Source of the DNA: Taenia hydatigena
Lineage: Eukaryota > Platyhelminthes > Cestoda > Cyclophyllidea > Taeniidae
Assembly: GCA_036345935.2 (NCBI GenBank)
Contig: JADWOT020000006.1
Coordinates: forward strand, 20,414,967-20,478,966
DNA: 64,000 nucleotides
Direction: 5' to 3'
Under the pieces are notes generated by a model. That model had not been told where the DNA came from, searched no databases, and saw nothing but the letters and a program-made list of their open reading frames with translations. The number at the start of each line of letters is the position of its first letter. Position 1 is the first letter of the stretch. The translations under genes and the position numbers were made by a program. Below are positions 1-13,100 of this stretch, in pieces.

Positions 1-1015
1 AGCAACTACAGCTGCAATTTTAAAGCTACCAACTTGTGCGGAAAAATTAGCAGACTTGCAGACACTACAACAAAAGTAACTACAGTCTTTGAAGTGGTAT
101 GTAGGTTAATTTTTGCAGCTGCTGCAGTTTTCCAACTTTCCTTTCCTTCCTTTTTTCCCCATTTCTCATGTGATCCAATGACCGAGCAATGTTGCTGCCA
201 AGAAAAGATGATAACTTTCAATTTGAACAAATACTATAGTGGAGCCGCCATTTTAAACCACACCTCATTCTATTTTCCTCCCAATGGCAACTCGCGTCAC
301 GAGTTATTTCCTACTGCAATGTAAGGCCTTTTCATGATCTTTTCGTATTAGAACCTTCTTTTGACTGATTAGATATTCCTGGTTTTAAGGCACATCTTTA
401 AATAGGGTCGGTTTTCGCCCAGTTGATCAATCTCAACCGCACTTATTGGAATCTTTGTCTGAGGTCCCTGCTCAGACGCACAGCGCATGGCTTTTGTCTT
501 CGAGTCTAACGATACAACATATTTAGAAAGACTCTACCCACGATAATAGTGCTAGAATAAGTGTAGTTATTGATTTTAGCGATGTTAAATGGCGGGAAGA
601 AGTAGCTGAACCTATTAAATAAATGGGTATCACAACCCGAATTTACTGATGGCAGCAAGCCTCAAAAACTGTTTGCTTGTTTCGTTCTGGTCACTCAAAA
701 CATCGCCGAGTTACGATGGTAAGTGACTTTTGACTACAATATTAAGCGAAACGACAGTTAATGTCATTGGCGGTCCCCAAACTATTCACTCACTACCCAT
801 CTCGCAATTCTTGATGCGACACTTTTTGTGTGCAATAAAGCTTGGCTTCATACCTAGTTCTGCAGCTGATAGCCACTTAAGGATGTAATAGATTGAGATG
901 AGATAGGTGATGTTGTCCTACCCCATCCTCCGCATTTCTCTTGCAATATTTTATTGAAGCAGCGATTATCTCAATTCCTTGTTGCTATCAATAAACAGCG
1001 ACATACGACGATGAG
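1..1015. other. Intergenic, no gene recognised
   Basis: Both strands contain only short open frames with frequent stops and no family motif. The 96-codon frame near the start (34-324, plus) has no recognisable domain, and a similar-sized frame overlaps it on the other strand, as expected by chance in this base composition. I see no RNA gene or clear repeat here. Confidence 0.5.
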
Positions 1016-1860
1016 ACTTAAAGGCGTGGCACTTTGACCGTCCTTCAACAAGTTGTCCGGCAAAAAACACTGAAACGGTTCATGAGTGTGTTGCTGAGAG
1101 TCCAGGGACATCAAATCGGCACCGTGGCCAAGAATTGGGCATTTCGTAAAGCACGCTATGACGTGTTCTCACGATTGGTTTGCTCCATCTCCATGCTTGC
1201 AAAAGTCCAATTGACTCAAGGACAGAAGTCTAATGACCCCGCATAGCGAATGAATTTCGTCAAATGAATCATGTAGCAGCGAAAAGCGGATACTGATTCC
1301 TCAAACGAAATTGATTTTGGCAAAAAGACCCTTTTTTACTTGATGGCTTGGATAATAGACAAGATTGTATTTAGGAACCAAAATATTCGCGAGTGCCTTT
1401 TGAGAAACAAATGCATTCACAAGGTGTCACCGTTTGGTGCGGAATTTTGGCTGAAGGCACCATCGAGTCATTCTTCATCGGAAATGCAGCTGATCAGGCA
1501 GGAACAGCTAATGATACTCGCTAACACAACATAATAATCCAGTTTGTTATGCCAAAAGTGCAAAACACGGATCTAAATGGCGTGTAGTTATAACAAGACG
1601 ATGCTGCATGACATACAGCCTGAGAAACAATTCCATTACTGCATGAGACATATCCCGGTTGTGTAATTTCTCATATTGATGATCGAATTCGGCCACCCCA
1701 ATAATGCGGTTTAACGCCATTAGAATTGTTTTCTCAGGTTTTTGAAGTCTAAGATTTATGTCGACAAGCCTACGAAAACCCACGCCTTGAAGAAGGAAAT
1801 TTGGCGTTGTGTCAACAACACGGCTAAGAGAAAAACCTAAATAAAGGGCGCGTACATGGC
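1016..1860 (+). mobile_element. Degenerate Tc1/mariner-type transposase relic
   Basis: A dead DNA-transposon copy. Translated with several frame changes and in-frame stops, it keeps the ordered landmarks of a mariner-like DDE transposase. Near 1200-1230 is a block ending VQLTQGQKSNDPA (family pattern KVQLTQELKPND). Near 1335-1420 is the region before the first catalytic strand. Near 1420-1450 is GVTVWCGIL. Near 1590-1615 is QDDAA..HTA (family QDGATCHTA). Near 1690-1735 is a RPPQ-CGLTPLELF block (family WPPRSCDLTPLDFF). Stops and frameshifts at several points make it non-functional. Terminal inverted repeats and a TA target duplication were not found by eye, so the true ends are unknown. The match to Tc1/mariner is from motif order and spacing; the exact family is not assigned. 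Confidence 0.85.
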
Positions 1861-4800
1861 ACCAAATACGTGGAGGACTCTTACCAAATTTAATGTTTTA
1901 TGCTCCACTTTATACTATATGATTTTAGGGTCAGAAAAAATTAAAATAATTTAATTATAGGTTTGTTTTTTGCATTAGAATTACTTCTCTCGCCAATATG
2001 TGAAGTCCCTTTATAAAACTATGTTCCTAGAGCAGGTTTATTGCTTCAGCGTCAAAAATGCAAAAAGTGATTCTGAGAACTATTGAATCGGTGAAAGTGG
2101 GTTATAGGTTTACTTTGTAAATCTTTCAAGAAACTTAGAGCGCTATTGAATTTCCTACAGAAATTTAATTTCTGGTTTTATGCCGATTTTATGTTTATAC
2201 TCAATTTATGTTAATGCTTACGCTGTAGCAACGCCCGTGTTGCCTATGAAGCTCACTAAAATAATTAGAAAACTGGCAAATTATGTGTTATGTGTGATTA
2301 ATTAAAATTATCTACCCACTACAACTTTTTTGACAAACTAAGAAAATTGCTATCATTTCATTTGCAATTTCTACTTCCACCAATTCTGAATAGAAGATGT
2401 GCGAGATCCACCATAAATCCTTTAGTGGTAGAATTTTACTCTCATTTCACCGCTTTTAAAGGCATTCAAAAATAAGTCATTTTCATTACTTTCCTCATTA
2501 TCGCTGAAATGCTATTTTTTACGCACAGTCCAAAAAAGCGCTCTACTTCATAGACGCATTTCAAACGGCCTGCTTCAATAGATTTGTCTGATGGAATAAT
2601 GGCTCGATTGCTTTGCATACATTTTCTAAGTTTGAGGGTGGATTTGGGAGTTCTGGCCCCCCTGACGCATATTATCGCACAGTGCATTTGTGATGGTTAT
2701 TCCACTTTTCTGGTTGGTGTATCTAATAAGTTCGTGGCAGCTGCAATGGAGGATGGAAACCGAATTTTGAATTCTGTCACATAAGCTTGTCATAATGAAG
2801 AGCTCATCGTCTGATATCGGCAATCACCTGTTCTGTAGCCTAGTGTTATGATTTGCCTCACAAATTCATAGGCATCTTACTGACACGCACTTTTATGGAG
2901 TAAAGGCTTCCATGATTTCAAAAAATACATAAAGATTCATGACCCGAATTTAACGTTCATGAAACGTTCGACCCACTAAGCTTTTGAAATCGTTTTTATG
3001 AGCGTCTGGAGGATTCTAGAGCTGCCATAGTGTTGCCTTCATTTTAGAAGATTTTCTTAACTAAGCGATTTGGTTTGATATCTACAAGTAGTATACGTGA
3101 TGAAGGAGATCAATTTGCCCTCCCCTTAAATGTCCCTTACTCAAACTCTTCAAATTTTGACCAAATACCATACCTTTTTCTTCCGTATCAATTAAGAAAG
3201 CCATCACAATTCTCCTAGAAAGGGAATAGGAAGAAAAGTTCAAGTAAATGGCACGCTAAAAACAAAGTGGAGGGATTATTAGGCGCCATAAAGTCATCAA
3301 ATGGAGTGAATAGACTACGAAGGGCCATCCCAAACTCTCCTACTTCGTAGAGGTATATTCGACTTCCAGTAAGAGAGGCATAGCAATAAAATAGGTCAAA
3401 CTTCTCGACAAAAGCTATTGATGCGGCTCGTGCGGTACAAAATCGGATCCGCATTAGAATTAGTGGGAAACACAGCTGCTAAAAGAACGTTTTATTGTTG
3501 ATAAAAATTCATTTCATTGAATTTATCTAGTGCCACATGGTAACCGTACATAGACTATCAAGGGAACTCCATTGACAAGAATGAAATAAATTTGAGGCCA
3601 TGTAGTATGCCGATGCGTGCTTAAGTTGAATACAGATAACTACAGACGTTTAACCCATTCATTCATTTCATATCCGACCATCCATCTACCCGTATTTTTA
3701 GCCGTTTTTCCTCCTACGGTTGCAAAATATTTTGGGATCTCCAGTGAGTTGGTTACCCTGTTATGAACACATAACTCGCATTACCACCTTGCCAGTCCTC
3801 TAGCTACGCTCAAGGCATAACAGATGTTTTGACATTTATACTAGTTATTCAAAATATATTGGAAACAATTTGTTAATATTTTATTTGCCATCCCTTGAAT
3901 GGGAAATAAAATTTAAATCACAGTGCTCGAAATTCGCAGAAAAATTTTGTTTACAAAGCTAAGACGCTCACAAAATAAAAATTGGATTTCAAGACAGGAT
4001 CTTACGATTCAAAAGCCTTATTTTTTAAAACAAAAATATCTAGTACTGTTTTTAGAAAGTAATAAATTACATTTAAATGCAGTTCACCCTTCAGTAGAAG
4101 ATGAAATCGTTTTGTAGCATGACCTTCGGTTTAAATTGCTAAAAGTTCATTACGCATGCCAAGTGATCGTGCTTTAGAGTACTTCTACAGGATTGCTGAG
4201 GTGGCTACAAAAATTAGGTAGACGAACAATGGGGCTCAAACTCCTATAGCAAAACGATTTGCATGCTCTGTGTCTACTAACAGTCTCTCTGAACGATAGT
4301 TTAGAGTAAACAACTATCAATTGACATTCTACGTCTAAAATTTGCACCAAATAACACAAAAGTATGCCTTGATGCTGCCAATACAAATTAATTTTTTGCC
4401 GTTGGAACAATTTTGCAGCGTTAGACCGAAGGACAAGACCTTGCGTGTTTAACGTGGGAATTATTCGACAATTTTTCCACTTCAGCACTTCTTAAAGGTT
4501 GTCAGGCCTTTGAGATGAGTATTTCGGGATAATCGAAACATTTAAAGTAATAATAGACTCTTTGATTGCTGAGATAGATGCTAAGGGGCAGCGATTGGGA
4601 ACCACTTTTCTTCATAAATAATTTTTTACTTTGTCAAAAATGGTGTGCTTTACCCTTTTACGTGACTACCAAACCCGACGTGCCTTGTGTAGTTCATTGG
4701 CGCAAATGGATTGTTTGGAGGGATTTTCAACTTTAGCGGTTTCTTCACCCAATGCGAGAGGAGTTGACATTGGCTCCTCACATAGCTACGATTAAATGGT

Positions 4801-6980
4801 GGGAAAGGGACAATAACGTCCACATAAATGTTGAAGGCAAGCATGAAAATGTGGTTTGCCTTTAAAAATCCACGGATAAGATATTTACAAATCTGCTTTA
4901 CTAATTTTGCAGCCCAACCTGAATTGTAGATTTTCTAGCGAATATTCAGTTACAATTTTTGTTTCCCTAGCTGCCTTGATAAATTACCTGAAATGGTTTG
5001 CCTTATTGAACCAGAGATCTCTCCAAGATATTCCACTTATTCGCGAGTAATTTTAGGTCCTATAATGCGCCAGTTTTTGCCGTTATTGCTTGATAAAATA
5101 TCTCAACGTGACGAGAAACGTACACGTACTGCGGGTAGGGAAATAGACGCAGACCCTTAGCAAAAGGTCTGAAAATCGCATTCAAGCTCGGTAACTACCT
5201 CGACCCTGTGATCTGCAGGAGAGCAATTGGCAATTGAAATGGCACTATTTGTGAACGATCCAGACATGTTCGTGGTACTCATGTAAAGGTGTCAATTAAG
5301 TTAAAATGCGGTATCTCCTTCACCCATCTACCATCTAGATGGAATCCAGATCGTCATGGCTGGGCAGCGCTGAAGTGAGAAAAAAGGACCAGGAGGAATG
5401 GACATGGGGCCACTACACGGAGCTGTGCCAAATTTTGCTTCTAGACTAGTGTTTTAACACAGTTCTTATGCAGAACAAAACGCCAAATCCAGTGGAACTG
5501 TCAAGGGGGATCAGTAAGTATCTTCCCAGTTGCATGGGAATTCAATAACTGACGCAGTTAGATGGTGAATGTTTTCCTTACAGCATTAATTACGGTATGA
5601 TGGCTGACATCAGCTATTGACCAAGAGACGACGCCCAAAAGAGTAGAGGGACTGTGTAATACGTTTATTGTTTGTTTAGTATCGGTTTTGGTAGCGAGTC
5701 ACCTTGGAGATCCTCCATTGTACCTTAGGTGGATGGTCTAGTCTCCTGGCCATAGCAGTAGCCCTAACCCCTTCGCGTCTTCCTTCGTCTTTAAATAAGT
5801 CTCGCAGCGCTTCAGCTTATTCTTATTTTCCACACCTTAAGCATTATCTGTGGTTCGCAAGTGTGATCAAGATTAAAATCATTTGTCAATAAATAGCAGA
5901 GACGGCTGGTGTCTATTCAGTAATCCAAGTTCATCAAACAAACACAATCTTTTGTGCTTTACACCCAGAAACGATAAATTAATTAAACAACATAAAATTT
6001 TGTTTTGTTGCTAAACCTCTGCTGACTACAATAGCCCGGGTGGAGCATTTTACACCTGTCGTGGTCATTTGCACAGTCCGGATAGTTAATGTACTAAATA
6101 GAGTTTCATGGAACTCAAAGTCTGGGATATTTGATGATAAATCGGAATATCCATACACAAAAGTTCAAACTTGATAACTGAAGGTTCTTCTTAATGTTAG
6201 CCTTGAACTATTTCAACTGATATTGACAAGGTCAGGATCTAGGGTCTTAAGCATAGGACCTTGAGTCCTCCTGGACGTGGAACATGCGGCTTTTGGTGAT
6301 CCATCACGGGAACCACATTTCGTAAAATCATTTCTGAGGGGTAAGTTTTATACTAATATACCCTAGATCGTAAAGAAGAAAAGCACCAATCATAAGTCAG
6401 ACCCAATCGGCGTTTTATGAGGTGAAGGATAAAAATAATGGAAAATATTAAAGACCAGGATAAATGACGTCGCCTCGACTGTCTAAAGTTTATCTGGCCT
6501 TTCTAAGGCATGAAAACAAACAAGGTCATGCATTTACAAGTCCCTTCAGGCTAGAACAAGCCACTGAACCGCATGAACTTTTAAGTCATCTGACAACCCA
6601 GTCCACTGCGTATGCTTTGATGGAAACGTAAATAACTTTGAGTTTAAGCGAAATGCCAAATAAAAAAAAATTACTGTAGATGCTATTTCAAGTGGAATAA
6701 TAAAGAAGATTTGGTGAAACCACATGTTCTAATCACCATCAACAAAGGAGGCTAAACCATTTCCACCCTCCTCTTAAATGGAGGAACATTAAGAAAATTT
6801 TGCAAAGAACTCTCACACATAGGTCGTTTCTCAAACACGTTTCACTTCACATATACACAGGCATTATTGTAAGAGGAAACCATTGCCTTACAGAGAAAAT
6901 CCCATCAACTACGAATTGGCAATCCACACGGGCCATGAACGTGCACACGCACATGCACACATTAATCGAGCATCACACGA
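1861..6980. other. Intergenic, no supported gene
   Basis: About 5 kb with only short open frames, the longest being 104 codons on the minus strand at 4174-4488. None shows a recognisable domain, convincing splice-site pairs or coding-like composition. There is an A-run at about 6660-6669 and a CA-rich stretch near 6940-6965. I see no RNA gene. Old transposon debris is possible but not demonstrable by eye. Confidence 0.45.
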
Positions 6981-6989
6981 GCTCACAAC

Positions 6990-7685
6990 ATGCACGGTGA
7001 AGCACGAGTCTATTCAAGGCCTTACAACTTCACCAATCCATGGATCACCTTTGGATGTTCTCGAATAGAAAGTGGTTTCGACTATGGTTTCGCACAAGCT
7101 GAAGTGAATGACAGGACTTGTTATTACCTGGTCTATCGTGCACTTATCGAGGCCATGGATCGCCCTGCATCGCGATGTTTCGTGGAGATGGACGCGAGAT
7201 CCGTGCGGCTAGTGGAAAAACGATGGCCGTACGAAGAGGTGCACATCTTCACCAAGGATATAGTGAGCTACTATATGTTCGATCATGGCTCCAAATTCGT
7301 CGCACTTTGTATTGATGCAAATCGAAAGGAGAAGAGTGGCTACTGGTTCATCAACTTCGACACAGAAAAACAGCTGACAACCTTCTGTGATTGCTTACAC
7401 CGACTATTTGCCATGACGACGGAGAGGAGTGTGGGTAATAGAAGCGGTAGCACCAGGAGACGCGGAAGCTATCGAGATGGTAGTGCCACAGAAACAATTC
7501 CGACGGTGAAATGTTGGTGCTGTGGATCGAGAGTGTTTCTACCGAAGTGGGAAACACCAGCAGGAACCAAAGATAGTGGATTTGATGAGAGTCAATATGC
7601 TGGAAGTAGCCTTGGAAGGATATTACATACGAATCAGTTGTGCAGGTACTATCCTACGAGACGAAAATTTAGATATACTGAATAA
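6990..7685 (+). CDS. Orphan PTB/PH-like domain protein, single exon
   Basis: A 231-residue open frame starting at an ATG and ending in TAA; the stop lies inside an AATAAA signal. Residues about 45-145 read like a phosphotyrosine-binding or PH-superfold domain. There is an opening strand CYYLVYRALIEAM, then strands CFVEMDARSVRLVE and EEVHIFTKDIVSYYMF, then KFVALCIDA, GYWFINFDTE, and a closing amphipathic helix QLTTFCDCLHRLFA, where PTB domains end in a helix of the type ALCHLF. The tail (about 150-231) is basic and Ser/Gly-rich with CWCC and a short Cys/Tyr-rich end. There is no signal peptide or membrane segment. The function is unknown; a small phosphoinositide or NPxY-binding adaptor is only an inference. 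No clear intron is visible, though an upstream exon cannot be ruled out. Confidence 0.65.
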   Translation: MHGEARVYSRPYNFTNPWITFGCSRIESGFDYGFAQAEVNDRTCYYLVYRALIEAMDRPASRCFVEMDARSVRLVEKRWPYEEVHIFTKDIVSYYMFDHGSKFVALCIDANRKEKSGYWFINFDTEKQLTTFCDCLHRLFAMTTERSVGNRSGSTRRRGSYRDGSATETIPTVKCWCCGSRVFLPKWETPAGTKDSGFDESQYAGSSLGRILHTNQLCRYYPTRRKFRYTE

Positions 7686-7686
7686 A
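7681..7686 (+). promoter_or_regulatory. Poly(A) signal AATAAA overlapping a stop codon
   Basis: The hexamer AATAAA overlaps the TAA stop of the PTB-like gene, implying a very short 3' UTR. The same stop-overlapping arrangement occurs in the TFIIH p34 gene of this window. Confidence 0.55.
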
Positions 7687-7739
7687 TTACCAGTTTCTTT
7701 CTTATTTTTCCGTGTATTTCAAGGAAGGAAGGAGTAAAT

Positions 7740-8180
7740 GGATCAAGAAGGATCATTTGTCAGTCCTTCAATAAAAAGTATTTTTGCTCTCGCGACACCA
7801 TGCGTTTCATTTTCAGCTAAATCGAAGCACAGATTTGATAATAAAATTGATAGGTTTTATCAAATTTTTTGTCAGAAATACCTAGATGTTTTGGATGTAA
7901 GGGCCAGGCCTCACTTGATTTTAAGCCTCTAAATCGTGTTTATGCGGAGAACATCATAAATTAGATTTATATGACAAATTCCCTGAGCTCAAAGTCCAAT
8001 TAACTAACAGCATCAGCGGATAATGGGCATCTGACTGCCTAAATAGGAAATCGGATTCACGAGCTGAAAGTGTTACTGCAAAGTGGTAGACCAATGGCTC
8101 CTTGTGGCTTGTAGTGGGAAATGCAAAAGCTTAAGGAGCCAGGTTTTAAATAATAGAAAATGTAACCAAACTGTTCTCAC
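7740..8180. other. Intergenic, no supported gene
   Basis: Only short frames with stops. A possible acceptor followed by a short terminal frame lies near 8025-8045 on the minus strand and could in principle be the 3' exon of the candidate gene at 8181-8475. The evidence is too thin to annotate. Confidence 0.35.
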
Positions 8181-8475
8181 CGGCAAAATAGTAATTAAAA
8201 TAATGAACAATCCTTTCATGCAAAAAAGTTTTGGCAATTGTCCATGCATTATCTTTAGAAACTCCAAAACCGTCATCCCTCAGCTCTCTATTCCATTTTG
8301 ATGAAGTGACTCTATTGGTAAGGTTGGAAGAGTGGTGGTTAGCACTTTGACGAATATCGCTGGAGTAACATGAGGGGTGGGGTGAAGCAATGTCTCCCCC
8401 ACATTCCTGTTCCATCCTTTGCACGAGCCAGATTTGCTGAGACATGTGAAGAATTTCAAGAAGGAGGCTTTTTAC
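8181..8475 (-). CDS. Candidate internal exon of an unidentified gene
   Basis: On the minus strand a 295-nt open block lies between a CAG acceptor (just above 8475) and a strong GTGAGA donor (8180-8175). It translates to 98 codons plus one base. The product is mixed, with a helical start (SLLLEILHMSQQIWLVQ), a Ser/His-rich middle and an amphipathic end rich in aromatic residues (ERIVHYFNYYF). I do not recognise the family. Flanking exons were not established: a possible upstream block at about 8525-8605 (minus) has a weak donor. The call rests on splice-site quality and composition only, and could be chance. Confidence 0.3.
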
Positions 8476-8609
8476 CTGCTGATTGGCTAACAATATCCGT
8501 ATTAGAAGCTTTCCACTCCACCTCTTCGTTGCAACGATTTGTCCTGATTTAATGGTTTTGAGCCGTGATTTTCGTTTTGCTGTTGACAGAGAATTCCGTC
8601 TACAATGGA

Positions 8610-10100
8610 TGCCTTGAAAATGCGGGGTGGTGAGCAGATCGTTCAGACGTGGCTAATGCTAATTTCCTTCGCTCATCGTTGCGAAACATAAAAAACCATG
8701 GGAGCCACAAAGCAACCCACCTAAAGTGATGTGGATTCTAACACATGTGAGGACAGCAAAGAACAAAGTGGAAGTCTTCCAAGTTAATGATCAATCGCCA
8801 ATGCGTGACATGTAGTACTCATGAGCTGCGAAGCTTCTGCCACGACTTTCTTCATCGTTGATGTACGCATAGATGGCTTGCTTATTGCGTCCTTCAACAC
8901 TACCGCCGGTTCATCTTCACATGTTAATCTCTAACGCCTCAAATCAGCTACGATACGCAATTCTGCATTATTTTCCAGCCCAGACAGTCTTCCACAACGC
9001 AATGCCGCAACACCCGTTGGCTCATCACTAGAATCATATTGATTCATCCACTCTGAGTGAGTCCAATAGGAATTTGGATCCGAGTCGGACCCAGAGCATG
9101 AAACAGGTTAAAGCATCACTTTACGGCATGAAAGTTCAAAACAGGGGACGGACAGATTGGCGCGTACCTGTGCTTCATACAGCACGCACACAAACATGGA
9201 AATGCATTCACCAACCTCCATGAGTCAGAACAAAACATTGCCGAGGGCCATACCGAAGGCTCTGAATTATCCTGCGCAATTTCAAACCGTTTCAGTAGGA
9301 ATTACTATTATTTTTTTTCGAATGAACAACCATCTTGCATTTCATTCTTCACCCCAATTTAAGGATAATTTGTGAACATTTCAGTCGAAAGAGACCTTTT
9401 TTGATTAACTAATTCAAGAATTCTGTCTGATATGCCGACCGAAGGACGAATTTCACAGAGTTCAATGGAAACAATGACGATAAAACCATACATTTTTAAA
9501 CATACAGGTGTCGTAAACAACTTCATGAAGTCTGTCTGCTGTGATTTTAGATACACGGCCGATGCATGGCACACGAGTTGCTTTTCCCCGCTACAAAGGA
9601 ATGACAAGCCTTTGACAATTTCAAAAAAAACGATATAAAGATGACCCAGGTTAGAAACAAATTAGATTTTCAAAAGCACTGACGACTCACCCCAAACCGT
9701 CGGCTGGTTATGAATACAAACCTTCAGAATGACTTCCACTGCTAATGTGGGCCTCTTTTAGTTGGATCAAGGTGATATCCGATCAGATTAGGATCAAGAC
9801 CACAGCAATTAAAAGTGATACGCTCGAGCTTGGACTGATAATCTTAATAAAGGCGCGTGCATTTCAGAAAATGCGATGATTCTTTGAATACCACGCCTTA
9901 ATCCCAACGCAACAACACTTACTACAAATTAGTCATCGAAAATCACACAACAAAGCACAACTACAGGCAAATTCATGATCTAATTTTAGTGCTTTCATAG
10001 GTGTTTCCTTCCCACGTATGAAAACTGCAGCTGAGGTATAAATGGTTCACAATCAGGTAAAGTCAGCCAAAAGGAGCCCTAGTGATTCACTCTATTTTTA
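8610..10100. other. Intergenic, no supported gene
   Basis: Short frames only. Nothing recognisable on either strand between the candidate exon near 8.5 kb and the 3' end of the CMTR1 gene. No canonical AATAAA was seen immediately beyond the CMTR1 stop. Confidence 0.4.
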
Positions 10101-10179
10101 TACAATATTACATAAATTACACGTAGAGTGTTAGTGACACATTTGATGACAGTATTCGACCAGGTAGTGGGCATCAAGT

Positions 10180-13100
10180 TCACCCTCGTGTTCGGTCCGC
10201 CATGGAATTCGGAAGAAAAGCGTTTTTCTGGAAGGCAAACAGCAAAGCGCAAAAGATAAGATGAATCAATGTATTACTCCAAGTAATGTTTCCTTTTGCC
10301 CAACCTAAAAGCTCATAATAAGCGGCCATCAAAGCGTCAAGATGACGGCAGCTAGGCCAAACCGGGTTTGTTAACCTTGTAGAAAGAACTGTACCATGGC
10401 GATACCACATGTGGCAGTAAGTGAAAAGTGTACAATACTGCTAACAGCCGGTGCACGTGAATTTGAACCATCTCGAAGATTTCCAGCCGCATTGTGTTTG
10501 CAAAAAAATACTTTCGGAAAACTGTTTCATGAAGCTAAAATGGGTCCCAGGATTGACTCAGCATTCCAGCTTTTATCCATTATAGTGACCAATGGACTGC
10601 ATTGAATGCTTCACACTTGGCAGCCTATACTTAAAAGATTTCTTAATGCAAGATGCTCTGCAGAGAGAATATAGTAAGTGGAGGAAGTAGGAATACTTGA
10701 TAAAAGTAAAAAACACGGCTACCTGAAAGGTAATCCGACATTGGGCGGCGCGGTGTAAGTTGATTCGTGGGTTTGCTCGTTAAAGTAGAAGAGATTTCCA
10801 GTACCACGACTTCGACGCATGGTCCAAGGACCTTTTAGGAAGAGGCAAATTTGCAAAAAAATCATTTCCATCTCAACCTTTGACAACTGACGACGGTGCT
10901 GGGACAAATAGGCTACTAAATCGAGACGGTCAATGCATGACTTGATGCTTCATCAACATGAAGTCAACTTGAATATGAATAAAACAAAGCCAGACAAATG
11001 GGACTAGGGCGCATTTATGGAGAATCATCGGTATATTGAACGGGAGGCGTCTCGAAATGCCGGCAAAGAGACGACCGAAAGGTTTGACTGGCGACAGTAT
11101 GCCAATGGCTTGAGAAGCTACGTGCTGCAAGATGCAATAATTTAATCTCAAACTCTATTACACCAAGAGTTTGGTAGAAAGGAGCAATTGATGCCTCCAT
11201 TTATCGAAAAGCAGGCATTAGCTAGCAGTATTAGTGGCCTCAACCGAAGAAAGAAGGTAGATACATAAACAGGATAGACACATTTCGCCTTGACAGAGAT
11301 TTGAAGAGTGAGGATCGAAACATGGAATTTTCGCCCTTCTAACTTGAGTTGCTTCATATCAATGAGATGAATATATAACAATGTGGTATCGAAACACTGC
11401 CAGCAGCTGGTTGAAGCAACTTAATGACACCTGATAGTTCAATTACCGTAGGTGGAGGTACACTGCCAACGATGTAATTTTCGATCAGACAACCTGATCG
11501 GCTTGACCTAATGCATTTAACTGCTCACCCCTATTTAAACGCCATGCATAAAGCCAACAAATGATGGGTCGGCAAACATACTAATGCAACACCACAGAAG
11601 TCGACAACTTCAGTGGCTAATAGATCTTTCATCGTCCAGTCGGTGGACACCCAGAGGACGTCACTAATTTGTCAGGCGACTTACTGGCCAAATGCTTAAC
11701 AAGGAGGAGGCCTTTCGGTGCACATGTGCATCCATCAGAGGTTGTGACAAACATGTTCACTTTATTCGACGCGTCCTTACAGGGAAGAAGCTTTAACCTG
11801 CTGTAAAAGAGTGGAAAGATGAAAACAACATAAACGGAATTAGCTTAAATCATACAAAAAAGCCATTTGCACACCCTAGTTTAAAGGAGGAGGGTGTCTG
11901 CGCTAAATTGGAGAACAAAGATACAAGTCCCACCTAAGTTCAGGAGGAGAGAACTACTCCATAGAGGAAAGAGATAATAGGCACTTCGCGATTAGAACTG
12001 GTACTTGGGAAGTTTAAAACATTGAATTTTATTTCGCTATAAATGCATTCGCACCATTTTACTGAACAAAGGTAAAGTATTTATAAAACATTAAGAAAAT
12101 TAAATGAGAAAAATTCAGGCTGTTTTATTGACAAAGCTGCTGATAGGAGTAATGCTGGGATTCCATTCTCTTATCTCCTTAAAACCGCTAAATCTTTTGT
12201 ACTTAAAGGCGAAGAAGAGTCTCAAACCTTTACCGATAGTCTTTCGAGAAAATTTCGTTATAAAACCAATGAACCAATGCAACTAACCAATCAAACAGTT
12301 CCAATGTTAGCTTTCGGTGATGAAAAGCAAGGTATACACTTACTCTTGCATAAAAGTTTGCAGTTCGGTCAGAGTCAAAAGAGGCGGCGAAATAATCTTT
12401 ACAGAATCCACCTCTGCGAAATCCACGGTGTCGCAGAGGTCATGAATGTGCTGCATTCTGGAAAAAAAACCACAATCGGAGGAGATAATGCAACCAAAAT
12501 TCTGTTGAGAAATGGTGTGTAATCAGCGCACCTCTCTTTATAAGGCAGAGATTGTAAGTCAGTGCCGTAGATGAAGGCTGCGTCGAGCAGCATTAAGGCG
12601 TGTTTACGGCATCCATCCTAAACGGAAAAGAGCAATAAACATCCAGAATTTGTTTAAGAAATTGCACATTTTTCATTTAGAGAAAACACATGGGACGCAA
12701 AATCATGCATCTGCATATTAAGTAAGCAGGATTGTGAACGAAAAATACCAAGGAATAGATGTTGACGATGAGGGCCCAGACCAGGCTCCCAGCGGGCAGA
12801 CGGGGATGAATTTTCCCGCCCCATGGAAATTCATTCCAGTTTTTACCATCGCAGCTGTATTTCAGATTCCCCTTGCCTTGCTAAAAAAAACAACGAAAGA
12901 GAAACACACAATCCCAACCTCGAAAAAGGGGCTAGGGAAGTTCAAACAAACTGCGGAGCCTCCATCCAAAGATATGACCATCACGGGTTGCTTGGGTAGA
13001 TCAGTAAAATTCTGAAAGAGTTCGCTCAAAACCACAGCGCAAAGGGAGTGAGGAGAGAAGGAGGAACGAAACAGGTCGTCTTTGGTGAGTAGACTGATAT

